DNA from: an uncultured Holdemania sp.
Lineage (GTDB): Bacteria; Bacillota_I; Bacilli_A; Erysipelotrichales; Erysipelotrichaceae
DNA: 64,000 bases
Direction: 5' to 3'
Assembly (NCBI GenBank): GCA_904395815.1
Contig: CAJFOC010000035.1
Span: 1 to 64,000 of the forward strand
In this document: positions 1-7,785 of the stretch, one piece after another
Layout of the letters: each line of letters starts with the position of its first letter
Position numbering within the stretch: position 1 is the stretch's first letter
Notes under the pieces: model-generated
What the model was told of the DNA's origin: nothing
Databases searched by the model: none
Seen by the model: the letters and a program-made list of their open reading frames with translations, nothing else
Position numbers and translations under genes: made by a program

Positions 1-299
1 GTCTGGCGCCGTTTATTATCCGCAGCTACAGTCTGTCTTTTCTGCTGCTGCCGCTCAACATCTTTTCAACGTATTATTTCCAGGCGGTCATGGAACCGAA
101 GACGGCGTTGGTTGTTTCTCTTTCACGCGGTCTGCTCGTCAGCGGCTGCCTCATCCTGCTGCTTCCGGTCATCGCCGGAGCGGATGCCATCTGGTTTGCC
201 ATGCCGCTGACCGAACTGCTGGTGGCGGTATACGTTTTGCGTATGATAGTTCGCTATACAAAACAGACTTCACAGGAAAGGGTGGTTGTCAGTGAATAA
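1..299 (+). CDS. MATE family efflux transporter, C-terminal fragment
   Basis: The reading frame is open from the window edge (first full codon at base 3) to a TAA at 297-299, so only about the last 98 residues are present. The fragment holds hydrophobic segments typical of the last helices of the MATE family: a stretch ending in a YYFQAVMEP-like motif, then two membrane spans and a short basic/polar tail. MATE proteins are inner-membrane, cation-coupled exporters of drugs and metabolites. The next gene starts inside its last codons, so the two are probably cotranscribed. The 5' end and substrate cannot be judged from here. Confidence 0.8.
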   Translation, partial: LAPFIIRSYSLSFLLLPLNIFSTYYFQAVMEPKTALVVSLSRGLLVSGCLILLLPVIAGADAIWFAMPLTELLVAVYVLRMIVRYTKQTSQERVVVSE

Positions 300-894
300 G
301 ATTATTACGATCGGACGCGAATTCGGCAGCGGTGGCCGTGAAATCGGCCGCCGGTTATCAGAAAATCTCGGTTTTGCCTATTACGATCAGGAGATTATCA
401 GCGAAATTGCAAAGCGGACCTCGCTTTCGGAGAAGTATGTCGAAGCGATTGTGGAACAGCATTCTCTGTTTTCCTTTCCTATTCATATCGGCCGCAGCTT
501 TTATCCTGTCGCCGATCCGGCATTGGATCAGACGCTGAAAATCTATCAGGAACAGACGCGGATTATTCTGGAAATGGCCAGAAAATCAGACTGCGTCATC
601 GTGGGACGCTGCGCCGACTTCATTTTGAAAGAGGAAAACCCGTTTCGGATTTTCGTCTATGCGGATGTTGAAAGCAAACTGCGCCGCTGCCGCACGAAGG
701 GGCCGACGCAGGAGAACCTGTCGGATCGCGAGCTGAAGCAGAAGATGAGCGGCATTGATAAAAAGCGGGCGAATTACTATGAACTGCTTACCGGCAGAAG
801 CTGGGGCAACAAACTGAATTATGATCTGTGCATCAACACAAGCAGGCTGGATATCAAGCTGCTGGCTCAGGCGCTGGCGAATTTGTTTCGCTGA
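292..894 (+). CDS. cytidylate kinase-like family protein
   Basis: A 200-residue cytosolic protein when started at GTG 292. That start lies about 10 bases after an AGGAAAGGG-type ribosome site; a TTG at 286 is possible but too close to it. The N-terminus carries a P-loop of the form GREFGSGGREIG, followed by an NMP-kinase-like alpha/beta fold, and a VGRCADF segment near the middle. This is the pattern of the cytidylate-kinase-2 family, which is distinct from the essential Cmk and has no settled substrate. It overlaps the stop of the MATE gene, suggesting translational coupling. Assignment to the family is firm; the reaction is not. Confidence 0.82.
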   Translation: MNKIITIGREFGSGGREIGRRLSENLGFAYYDQEIISEIAKRTSLSEKYVEAIVEQHSLFSFPIHIGRSFYPVADPALDQTLKIYQEQTRIILEMARKSDCVIVGRCADFILKEENPFRIFVYADVESKLRRCRTKGPTQENLSDRELKQKMSGIDKKRANYYELLTGRSWGNKLNYDLCINTSRLDIKLLAQALANLFR

Positions 895-919
895 GCGGTC
901 TGGTAACGGGAAGAAGTAA

Positions 920-970
920 AAAACTCTGTGCTTGCAGAAAGAAACGCGTTTCTGCCAGGCACAGAGTTTT
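920..970. terminator. bidirectional intrinsic terminator
   Basis: A long hairpin has outer arms AAAACTCTGTGC / GCACAGAGTTTT and an inner TGCAGAAA / TTTCTGC stem. It lies between the kinase-like gene and the convergent helicase gene. A-rich and T-rich flanks on both sides let it serve both strands. Confidence 0.85.
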
Positions 971-985
971 CGTTTGTTTAAAGGA

Positions 986-2638
986 TTAACGACGGCGTTG
1001 ACGCCGGTTGTTCAAACGGGATTTCCGGCTGTTTTTAGCGTTGCGGGAAGAACCCTCATGGCTGCGGATCAGCAGCGGAACAACCGTTTTGCCACGAATC
1101 ACGGTATTCTTCAGCATGCGGCAGATTTTCTGATCAAACTGACGCGGAATCTGCACGAGACTTTCTGTGGCGCGGATCTGAATCCGGCCGATGTCCTTGC
1201 CCTGCAAGCCGGTTGCTTCCGCAATGGCGCTGACCAGGACGGAGGCGGTGATCCGATCCTGCTCGCCCAGATTCAGCAGCAGTTCGCTCATGCCTTTTTC
1301 AGTAACGATCAGCGCCGGTTTCGCTTCCGCGTTCCAGGCTTTTTCATCAAAGATTTCCCCGCCGGCTTTGTCAAAAGTCAATGCCAGGGCGATGCTGCGG
1401 TAGGAACAGCCCTGTTTGTGCAGCTGGTCGACGACCTCGCTGATGGCTTCGGGAACCTGCTGCTGCAGCAGAGAGACGATTTCATCGCTCAGCCGGTTCA
1501 GCCGCAGCTGCCGGACTTCCTGCAGGGAAGGCAGCGGCTTCTGAATCAGTCTGGTCTTCAGCTTCTTTTCCAGCTCCCGCAGCGCGTATTTCTGCCGCGA
1601 GGTGATCAGCGTTACGGCCAGCCCTTCCTTGCCGGCCCGGCCGGTACGGCCGATGCGGTGAACGTAGTATTCCGTTTCCTGCGGGAAATCGTAATTGAAG
1701 ACGACATCCATGGAGGCGACGTCAATGCCCCGCGCGGCGACATCCGTGGCGACCAGGATGGACAGCTTGCCGCTTTTGAAATTGTCCATGACCGCGCTGC
1801 GCGCTTCCTGCTTCATATCGCCATGAATCGCCGCCGCCGGATAGCTTTTCGCCACCAGATCCGCCGTCAGTTCATCGACCATCTTTTTGGTATTGCAGAA
1901 AATCATCGCCTGACGGGGGTTCTGCATCGAGATCAGCTGCATCAGAATTTCTTTTTTGGCTTCTTTGGGGCAGACGTAAACGATCTGTTCGATTTTCGGC
2001 ATGGAGGATGGATTGGACGGCGCTTTCAGATGCACCGGGCTGTGCTGATATTGCGAGGCGATGTCCAGAATCGGCTGAGGCATGGTCGCGGAAAACAGCA
2101 CGGTCTGCCGCTGCGGCGGCAGCTGCTCCATGACATCTTCAATTTCCTCACGGAAGCCCATGTTCAGCATTTCGTCCGCTTCATCCAGCACCAGGATACG
2201 GCACTGTTCAAAACGCAGCGTCCGGCGGCGGAGATGATCGAGAATCCGACCCGGCGTTCCAACGACGATGTCCGCGCCTTTCTTCAGATCGAGAATCTGC
2301 TGATGGATTGGCTGACCTCCGTAAATGCAGACGGTTCTGAGACCTTCCTTGTATTTGGCGAATTTGCGGATTTCCTGCGCTACCTGCATCGCCAGCTCCC
2401 GGGTAGGAGAAAGAATCAGCGCCTGCGGCCGTTTCATGGTTGTCGGCTGCAGCATTTCCACGATGGGAATCGCAAAAGCGGCGGTTTTGCCGGTCCCGGT
2501 CTGCGACTGGCCGATGATATCCCCGCCGCTCAGCATGACCGGAATGCAGGCGCTCTGGATGTAAGTCGCTTCACGATAGCCGCACTCTTCGATGGCGCGG
2601 CACAGTTCAGAAGATAATTGGAATTCATTAAATTTCAT
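986..2638 (-). CDS. DEAD-box ATP-dependent RNA helicase with DbpA-type RNA-binding domain
   Basis: This 550-residue protein starts at ATG 2638 (MKFNEF); the upstream in-frame extension is unlikely because it would run through the predicted promoter. It has a Q-motif region, Walker A GQSQTGTGKT (about 43-52), PTREL, DEAD (about 152-155), SAT (about 183-185), and a second RecA-like domain ending in the ATDVAARGID and HRIGRTGRAG motifs. The last 100 or so residues resemble the DbpA/CsdA RNA-binding domain (PF03880 type), followed by a basic tail ending RRQRRR. Such helicases remodel rRNA during ribosome assembly or unwind mRNA in the cold. Monocistronic; it ends at a shared terminator. Confidence 0.95.
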   Translation of the reverse strand: MKFNEFQLSSELCRAIEECGYREATYIQSACIPVMLSGGDIIGQSQTGTGKTAAFAIPIVEMLQPTTMKRPQALILSPTRELAMQVAQEIRKFAKYKEGLRTVCIYGGQPIHQQILDLKKGADIVVGTPGRILDHLRRRTLRFEQCRILVLDEADEMLNMGFREEIEDVMEQLPPQRQTVLFSATMPQPILDIASQYQHSPVHLKAPSNPSSMPKIEQIVYVCPKEAKKEILMQLISMQNPRQAMIFCNTKKMVDELTADLVAKSYPAAAIHGDMKQEARSAVMDNFKSGKLSILVATDVAARGIDVASMDVVFNYDFPQETEYYVHRIGRTGRAGKEGLAVTLITSRQKYALRELEKKLKTRLIQKPLPSLQEVRQLRLNRLSDEIVSLLQQQVPEAISEVVDQLHKQGCSYRSIALALTFDKAGGEIFDEKAWNAEAKPALIVTEKGMSELLLNLGEQDRITASVLVSAIAEATGLQGKDIGRIQIRATESLVQIPRQFDQKICRMLKNTVIRGKTVVPLLIRSHEGSSRNAKNSRKSRLNNRRQRRR

Positions 2639-2664
2639 GGATTTCTCACTTTCATTTCTGTAGG

Positions 2665-2693
2665 AGTATATCATCATCACAGTAAAAAGTAAA
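2665..2693 (-). promoter_or_regulatory. sigma-A promoter for the DEAD-box helicase
   Basis: On the reverse strand, TTTACT (2688-2693) and TATACT (2665-2670) are separated by 17 bases, just upstream of the helicase ATG at 2638. Confidence 0.6.
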
Positions 2694-2763
2694 ACGAATC
2701 GTGATGGCACAACAGAAGAAAGCTAAGAAAAGGCAAAGGCTTTGAAATCTTTTTCTTTGGCTA

Positions 2764-2792
2764 TTGAGCGGCAGCGTCAAAAGGTGTACACT
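2764..2792 (+). promoter_or_regulatory. sigma-A promoter for ktrA
   Basis: TTGAGC (2764-2769), a 17-base spacer and TACACT (2787-2792). Transcription would begin near 2799, leaving a leader of about 100 bases before ktrA. Confidence 0.55.
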
Positions 2793-2798
2793 GATAAC

Positions 2799-2878
2799 GC
2801 CCCTGCTGTCAACCCTCGGCATGGGCCAGGCATGCAGCCTGATCAGAGGTTGCGAAACCGCCGGCAGACTGCGGTTTC
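2799..2878 (+). promoter_or_regulatory. structured 5' leader of ktrA, possible cis-regulatory RNA
   Basis: The leader folds by eye into a closing helix CAACCCTC (2810-2817) with GAGGTTG (2846-2852, one bulged base). That helix encloses a small GGC/GCC hairpin and a CAGGC-ATGCA-GCCTG hairpin (2827-2841). A separate 8-bp hairpin, GAAACCGC/GCGGTTTC (2854-2861 with 2871-2878), ends just before the ribosome site. Potassium-uptake genes in Firmicutes are often under c-di-AMP riboswitches (ydaO class), but I do not see that class's conserved blocks here. Whether this is a regulator or ordinary UTR structure is open. Confidence 0.4.
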
Positions 2879-2899
2879 AACAGGAGGATAAGAGTTAAG

Positions 2900-3574
2900 A
2901 TGTCTGAAACAAAACAATATGTGATTCTGGGCTTGGGAATCTTCGGATCGACCATTGCCAAAACGCTGTCCAAGTTCAATCATGAGGTGATTGCGATTGA
3001 CAAGGATCTGGCCTGCGTTGACCGCGTCAGTGATTTTGTCACCCAGGCGATACAGGCGGATTTCACCGATATCGATCAGCTCCGGGCGATTGGAATTCAG
3101 GATTGCGATGCGGCGGTGGTGGCGACGGGAAGTCATCTGGAAGAAAGCATCATGGGCGTGATGAACCTGAAGGAGCTGGGCATTCCGTTTATCATGGCCA
3201 AGGCCAAAAATAAGAAATACATGCAGATTCTGGAAAAAATCGGCGCAGATCACGTCGTCCGGCCGGAAAAGGAAATGGGCGAAAGAGTGGCGAAATCGCT
3301 GGTTTCCCGCAACATCATCGATCTGATCGACATCGACGATGACTACAGCATGGTGGAGATCGTCGCTCCGGCCAAGTGGGTAGGCAAGACGCTCAAGGCG
3401 CTGGAACTGCGGGCGAATTATGGCATCAACGTGCTGGGAATAAGAAAGAATCCGAAGGAACATCTGTCGATTTCCCCGGACGCCTATTACACGATCGAGG
3501 CCAACGATCAGCTGCTGGTCATTGCCGACAACAAGATTTTCAGGAAATTTGAATCCCTGATCAAATACAGATAA
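2900..3574 (+). CDS. ktrA: Ktr/Trk potassium uptake regulatory subunit KtrA
   Basis: A 224-residue cytosolic RCK protein. The N-terminal Rossmann domain begins with GLGIFGS (about 11-17) for nucleotide binding, with an acidic residue at the end of the second strand (AIDKD). The C-terminal half is the RCK_C (TrkA_C) domain, the site of c-di-AMP binding in the family. KtrA octamers gate the membrane channel KtrB; no ktrB lies beside it, so this is an orphan regulator gene. The start follows an AGGAGG site at 2882-2887. The gene has its own promoter, structured leader and terminator. Confidence 0.92.
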   Translation: MSETKQYVILGLGIFGSTIAKTLSKFNHEVIAIDKDLACVDRVSDFVTQAIQADFTDIDQLRAIGIQDCDAAVVATGSHLEESIMGVMNLKELGIPFIMAKAKNKKYMQILEKIGADHVVRPEKEMGERVAKSLVSRNIIDLIDIDDDYSMVEIVAPAKWVGKTLKALELRANYGINVLGIRKNPKEHLSISPDAYYTIEANDQLLVIADNKIFRKFESLIKYR

Positions 3575-3579
3575 ATACG

Positions 3580-3606
3580 AATCAGCCGGGCGACCGGCTG
3601 ATTTTG
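3580..3606 (+). terminator. terminator after ktrA
   Basis: A 10-bp stem, AATCAGCCGG/CCGGCTGATT, closes a GCGA tetraloop and is followed by a short T tract. Confidence 0.75.
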
Positions 3607-3613
3607 CGTCATT

Positions 3614-3646
3614 TTGCTTGTGAGAGATTACGGATTATGATATGAT
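3614..3646 (+). promoter_or_regulatory. overlapping sigma-A promoter candidates for the TSCPD gene
   Basis: Two registers are possible: TTGCTT-16-TATGAT (3614-3641) and TTGTGA-17-TATGAT (3618-3646). Either would give a short leader to the gene starting at 3678. Confidence 0.5.
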
Positions 3647-3677
3647 TCTTCCAAAAGAGTGCAGGAGGGGTATGGCA

Positions 3678-3938
3678 ATGACGATGACCAAGGAGAAATT
3701 TACTTATATACCAGAAGGAGTCTGCTCCAAAAAGATGGATTTTGAAGTTGAAAACGGTGTGATTACCAATGTGGTGATTACCGGCGGATGCCCGGGGAAT
3801 CTGCTGGGAATTTCCAGAATTATCAAGGGAAAGACCGTTCAGGAAGTGATTGATGCTTTTCAGGGAGTTCGCTGCGGCGGCAAGCCGACATCCTGTCCTG
3901 ATCAGATCGCAACGGCGCTGGCCCGACATTTCCAGTAA
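3678..3938 (+). CDS. TSCPD domain protein (TIGR03905 type)
   Basis: An 86-residue protein started at ATG 3678, seven bases after AGGAGGGG; in-frame ATGs at 3642 and 3672 are badly placed relative to that site. The sequence contains VTGGCPGNL and the signature KPTSCPDQIA near the C-terminus, the defining motif of the TSCPD domain also found at the end of some ribonucleotide reductases. The stand-alone family is common in Firmicutes and has no proven function; two conserved cysteines suggest metal or redox chemistry, which is inference. It precedes the ABC exporter leader on the same strand. Confidence 0.85.
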   Translation: MTMTKEKFTYIPEGVCSKKMDFEVENGVITNVVITGGCPGNLLGISRIIKGKTVQEVIDAFQGVRCGGKPTSCPDQIATALARHFQ

Positions 3939-3986
3939 TTGTCCGGGACAGCTTCTTCTTCTTTTTTCCTTCAGGAGGAAAAAGGG

Positions 3987-4055
3987 ATGAAGCAACAGTC
4001 GGGTGTTGAAGGAAACCGGCGGCGTTCGCTGTTTTTGTATTGCAGGGCGAAATGA
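3987..4055 (+). CDS. putative 22-residue leader peptide of the ABC exporter operon
   Basis: A small ORF with ATG 3987 and TGA 4053-4055 has a near-ideal AGGAGG site (3973-3978) eight bases before its start, better than many full genes here. The peptide reads MKQQSGVEGNRRRSLFLYCR followed by two residues and includes three consecutive Arg codons. It ends about 30 bases before a terminator-like hairpin and about 75 bases before a heterodimeric multidrug ABC exporter. In Bacillus subtilis the homologous bmrCD genes are controlled by ribosome-mediated attenuation through the bmrB leader ORF. By analogy this ORF may sense slowed ribosomes. Expression is inferred, not shown. Confidence 0.5.
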   Translation: MKQQSGVEGNRRRSLFLYCRAK

Positions 4056-4086
4056 TCGGCAGCCGGAAAAAGAGAATTCAGCAGGG

Positions 4087-4112
4087 AAAAGCACACAGCG
4101 TGCTTTTTATTT
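4087..4112 (+). terminator. attenuator-like terminator before the ABC exporter
   Basis: AAAAGCAC (4087-4094), a five-base loop and GTGCTTTT (4100-4107) form an 8-bp stem followed by TTATTTT, ending about 20 bases before the exporter ATG. A CGCTGT inside the upstream leader ORF (4027-4032) is complementary to ACAGCG at 4095-4100, a possible anti-terminator pairing. Confidence 0.5.
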
Positions 4113-4131
4113 TGCACAAGGGGGGAAAACC

Positions 4132-5928
4132 ATGAGGAAAATCCGTTTTCTTATCGCTGAGCTGGAAGGGAACCGGCTTCGCGTGATCGCAATGATCGCG
4201 GCGGTGATCATGTATGCGTTTTTGAATCTCTGTTCACCATTGCTGTTCAGTTTCATGATCGATAATGTGATCGACCGGCAGCCGGTGACCAGTCCGTTTC
4301 TGGCTGCGCTTTGCGAGAGGCTGGGCGGAGTGGAGGTATTGCGGGACAATCTGTGGATCGGCGCGATGGCGATTCTGATCATCAATTTTCTGATCTGCAT
4401 TCTTGTTTTTCTGCGCGGACGCTGGAACGCGGTGATTTCAGAAGAGGTCTGCCGCCGGATCCGCAACGACCTGTACCGGCATCTGCAGTCGCTGCCTTTC
4501 AGTCTTCACAGCACGCTGAAAACCGGCGATCTTGTGCAGCGCTGCACCAACGATGTCGATCAGATCCGCCGGTTTCTGTCTGGACAGGTTTCAGAAGTGG
4601 TGTATTCGGTGGCTACCGCGTTATCGGCGCTGGTGATTCTGTTTTCGATTTATCGTCCAATGGCCTGGCTGGCCATGCTTTCGATGCCGCTGTTGGTCGG
4701 GTATGCCTATTTTTTCTTCCGCCGTGTCCAGAAGGCGTTCACCGCTTCGGATCAGGCGGAAGGAGAACTGAGCAGCGCTGTGCAGGAAAATCTGTCCGGA
4801 ATTCGGGTGGTCAAGGCATTTGGCAATGAACGGTATGAAATTGAGCGGTTTGAAAAGAAAAACGCAGTGTACCGGGATCTGACGTTTCGGATGATCCGTC
4901 ATCTGGGAGCGTATTGGGGTACCAGCGATCTGATCTGCCTGCTTCAGATTTTCGTCATCGTGCTGGCAGGCATTCTGGCTGCCGGTCAGGGTGAGCTGAG
5001 CATCGGTAATTTCTTTGTCTTTATTTCCTATGAGGGAATGATTCTGTGGCCGGTGCGCAATCTGGGACGGATTCTGGCGGACATGGGCAAGATGAGCGTG
5101 TCGATCGGCCGCCTTCTGGAAATTTTCGATCTGCCGCAGGAAGAGGTGGACAGCGGGGAAACGCCGCCGATTGAAGGGCGGATTGAGCTGGATCACGTCA
5201 GTTTTCAATATGAGGGCGATCATCAGCCGGTTTTGAAGGACATCACGCTGACCATCGAAAAAGGGACCAGCGTCGCGCTGATTGGACCGACCGGCAGCGG
5301 CAAGTCAACGCTGGTGCATCTGTTGATGAGACTGTACGATCCAAGCAGCGGCGTCATCCGGATCGACGGGGTAGACCTGACCCGGATTCAGCGCCGCTGG
5401 CTGCGCGAACATATCGGTATTGTGCTGCAGGAACCTTTTCTGTTTTCCCGCACGATTTACGACAACATTCATCTGGCGCACCGGCAAGCCGAAGAGCAGC
5501 AGGTAGAACAGGCGGCCCGCATTGCCTCGGTTCACGAAGTCATTCATGAATTTGACCAGGGATATCAGACGCTGGTCGGAGAAAAGGGAGTGACGTTGTC
5601 AGGCGGACAGAAACAGCGCATCGCGATTGCCCGCACGATTCTGGCTCATCGGCCGATTCTGATTTTTGACGATTCGCTTTCGGCGGTGGATACGCAGACG
5701 GACGCCAGAATCCGCGCGTCGCTGAAGCAGGTTCAGCAGCAGACGACGACCCTGATCATCACCCAGCGCATCGCTTCCGCCATGGACGCCGATCTGATTC
5801 TGGTGCTGGAGCAGGGCCGGATTACGCAGTCCGGAACGCATGCGCAGCTGATAAAACAGCCGGGACTGTACCGGCGCATTTATGAAATTCAGACGGCGGG
5901 CAGCCGCAAAGGAGGGCAGCAGGAATGA
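4132..5928 (+). CDS. heterodimeric multidrug ABC exporter, degenerate-site subunit (BmrC-like)
   Basis: A 598-residue half-transporter starting at ATG 4132 behind AAGGGGGG. About six membrane spans fill residues 1-320. The nucleotide-binding domain has Walker A GPTGSGKST (about 385-393) and a canonical LSGGQ signature (about 489). Walker B is followed by DD rather than DE, and the H-loop reads TQR rather than AHR, so its own catalytic glutamate and switch histidine are missing. This is the usual pattern of the BmrC/TM287-type subunit in asymmetric exporters, where one ATP site is degenerate. It overlaps its partner by four bases. Substrates are unknown; drugs or lipids are typical. Confidence 0.9.
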   Translation: MRKIRFLIAELEGNRLRVIAMIAAVIMYAFLNLCSPLLFSFMIDNVIDRQPVTSPFLAALCERLGGVEVLRDNLWIGAMAILIINFLICILVFLRGRWNAVISEEVCRRIRNDLYRHLQSLPFSLHSTLKTGDLVQRCTNDVDQIRRFLSGQVSEVVYSVATALSALVILFSIYRPMAWLAMLSMPLLVGYAYFFFRRVQKAFTASDQAEGELSSAVQENLSGIRVVKAFGNERYEIERFEKKNAVYRDLTFRMIRHLGAYWGTSDLICLLQIFVIVLAGILAAGQGELSIGNFFVFISYEGMILWPVRNLGRILADMGKMSVSIGRLLEIFDLPQEEVDSGETPPIEGRIELDHVSFQYEGDHQPVLKDITLTIEKGTSVALIGPTGSGKSTLVHLLMRLYDPSSGVIRIDGVDLTRIQRRWLREHIGIVLQEPFLFSRTIYDNIHLAHRQAEEQQVEQAARIASVHEVIHEFDQGYQTLVGEKGVTLSGGQKQRIAIARTILAHRPILIFDDSLSAVDTQTDARIRASLKQVQQQTTTLIITQRIASAMDADLILVLEQGRITQSGTHAQLIKQPGLYRRIYEIQTAGSRKGGQQE

Positions 5929-7763
5929 GTCAGATTCAATTTGAAGAACAGCAATACAACACGCAGACGCTGGACGCCGGATTGTGGAAGCGGATTCTGG
6001 CTCTGATGCGGCCGCTGAAAAAGGAGCTGGCCGGGCTGTTTGTGCTGATGATTGCGGTAGCGGGGTGCGATGTTCTGTTTCCGCTGATGAATAAGCTGGC
6101 GATCGATACCTTTGCCCCGCTTCAGAAACAGGGCTGGCCGCTGGTTTTCTTCGCGCTGATCTATCTGGCGGCCGTGCTGTTTCAGGCGCTGGCGGTGTAT
6201 CTGTTTTTCATGCAGGCCGGCAAGATCGAAATGGCTTTTTCCTATGATGTCCGGCAGCAGGCGTTCGCCAAGCTGCAGACGCTGTCTTTTTCCTATTTTG
6301 ACCGGACGCCGGTAGGCTGGCTGATGGCCCGCATGAACAGCGATATCGCCCGACTGGCGGAAATTCTTTCCTGGAGTCTGATGGATCTGATCTGGGGCGT
6401 GGCGGTGATGGTGGGAGTCAGCGTGGTCATGCTGATCGTCAACTGGCAGCTGGCGCTTGTGGTGCTGATTGTCGTGCCGGTGCTGGCCTGGCTGAGCGTC
6501 TGGTTTCAGACCCGCATTCTGAAAAGCTATCGTTCCGTACGGCGGATCAACTCGCGCATTACCAGCTCCTTCAACGAGGGCATCAGCGGGGCCAAAACAA
6601 CCAAGACGCTGGTCATTGAGCAGGAAAACCTGAAGGAATTTGATCAGCAGACCCGGCAGATGAAGGAGTCCAGTATCCGGGCCGCAACCTTGTCGGCGCT
6701 GTTTATGCCGCTGGTGATGGGATTGGGAGCGCTGAGCAGCGCGGCGATTCTGTGGCTGGGTGGTCATCAGGTGCTGATGCAGACATTGCAGTTCGGCACG
6801 CTGATGATGTTCACCCAATACGCGACGCAGTTTTTTGAGCCGCTGCGGCAGATCGCCCGGCTGATTGCGGAGCTGCAGCTGGCGCAGGCCAGCGCGGAAC
6901 GGGTGCTGTCTTTGCTGGAGAGCGTTCCTCAGGTTGTGGACAGCCCGGAAGTGATCGAACGGTATGGAACAGAGCTGAATCCGAAACCGGAACATTACGA
7001 ACCGATGCGGGGAGATATCGAATTTTGTCATGTCGATTTTGAGTATCTGGCCAACGAACGCATTCTGACAGACTTCAATCTGAAAGTAAAGGCCGGTCAG
7101 ACGGTCGCGCTGGTCGGGGAAACCGGCTCCGGAAAGAGCACGATTGTCAATCTGCTGTGCCGCTTTTATGAACCGGTCAGCGGTCAGATTCTGATCGACG
7201 GGGTAGATTACCGGCAGCGTTCACTGGGCTGGCTGCACTCGAATCTCGGCTATGTTCTGCAGGCGCCGCACCTGTTTTCCGGCACGATCCGTGAAAACAT
7301 CCGCTATGGCAAGCTGGATGCCAGCGATGAACAGATTGAACAGGCGGCGCGGCTGGTCAACGCTCATGATTTCATCTGCGGGTTACAGAACGGCTATGAT
7401 ACCGAGGTGGGCGAGGGTGGATCGCGGTTGTCGACCGGACAGAAACAGCTGATTTCCTTTGCCCGGGCCGTGCTTGCCGATCCGCGGTTGTTTGTTCTGG
7501 ATGAAGCGACCGCTTCGATCGATACCGAAACCGAACAGGTTATTCAGTTTGCGATTGAACATCTGCTGAAAGGCAGAACGAGCTTCATCATCGCTCACCG
7601 GCTGTCCACGATCATTCACGCGGATTTGATTCTGGTGATGAAAAAGGGTAAAATTGTAGAGCGAGGAACGCATTCGCAGCTGATGGCGCTGGACGGCTAC
7701 TATGCGCAGCTGTATACGGCGCAGTTCAGAGAGGAACAGGAAAACCGGCTGCTGAACCGATAG
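5925..7763 (+). CDS. heterodimeric multidrug ABC exporter, catalytic-site subunit (BmrD-like)
   Basis: A 612-residue half-transporter in ATGA overlap with its partner, with AGGAGGG just upstream. After a cytosolic N-terminal segment come about six membrane spans, then the nucleotide-binding domain: Walker A GETGSGKST (about 398), Walker B with a full DE (LDEATASID) and H-loop AHRLSTI. Its signature is LSTGQ rather than LSGGQ. Together with the first subunit this leaves one canonical ATP site (this Walker B with the partner LSGGQ) and one degenerate site, as expected of a BmrCD/TM287-288 complex in the cytoplasmic membrane. Confidence 0.93.
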   Translation: MSQIQFEEQQYNTQTLDAGLWKRILALMRPLKKELAGLFVLMIAVAGCDVLFPLMNKLAIDTFAPLQKQGWPLVFFALIYLAAVLFQALAVYLFFMQAGKIEMAFSYDVRQQAFAKLQTLSFSYFDRTPVGWLMARMNSDIARLAEILSWSLMDLIWGVAVMVGVSVVMLIVNWQLALVVLIVVPVLAWLSVWFQTRILKSYRSVRRINSRITSSFNEGISGAKTTKTLVIEQENLKEFDQQTRQMKESSIRAATLSALFMPLVMGLGALSSAAILWLGGHQVLMQTLQFGTLMMFTQYATQFFEPLRQIARLIAELQLAQASAERVLSLLESVPQVVDSPEVIERYGTELNPKPEHYEPMRGDIEFCHVDFEYLANERILTDFNLKVKAGQTVALVGETGSGKSTIVNLLCRFYEPVSGQILIDGVDYRQRSLGWLHSNLGYVLQAPHLFSGTIRENIRYGKLDASDEQIEQAARLVNAHDFICGLQNGYDTEVGEGGSRLSTGQKQLISFARAVLADPRLFVLDEATASIDTETEQVIQFAIEHLLKGRTSFIIAHRLSTIIHADLILVMKKGKIVERGTHSQLMALDGYYAQLYTAQFREEQENRLLNR

Positions 7764-7785
7764 AAGCGAAAAAAGGAGCGAGACG

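Noticed and set aside
932-2617. A 561-codon plus-strand open frame antisense to the DEAD-box helicase
   Set aside because: The opposite strand has a full set of helicase motifs; the plus frame is a shadow created by codon bias and has no domain or ribosome site.
2799-2899. c-di-AMP (ydaO) riboswitch call for the ktrA leader
   Set aside because: The conserved blocks I remember for that class are not visible, so I list only an unassigned structured leader.
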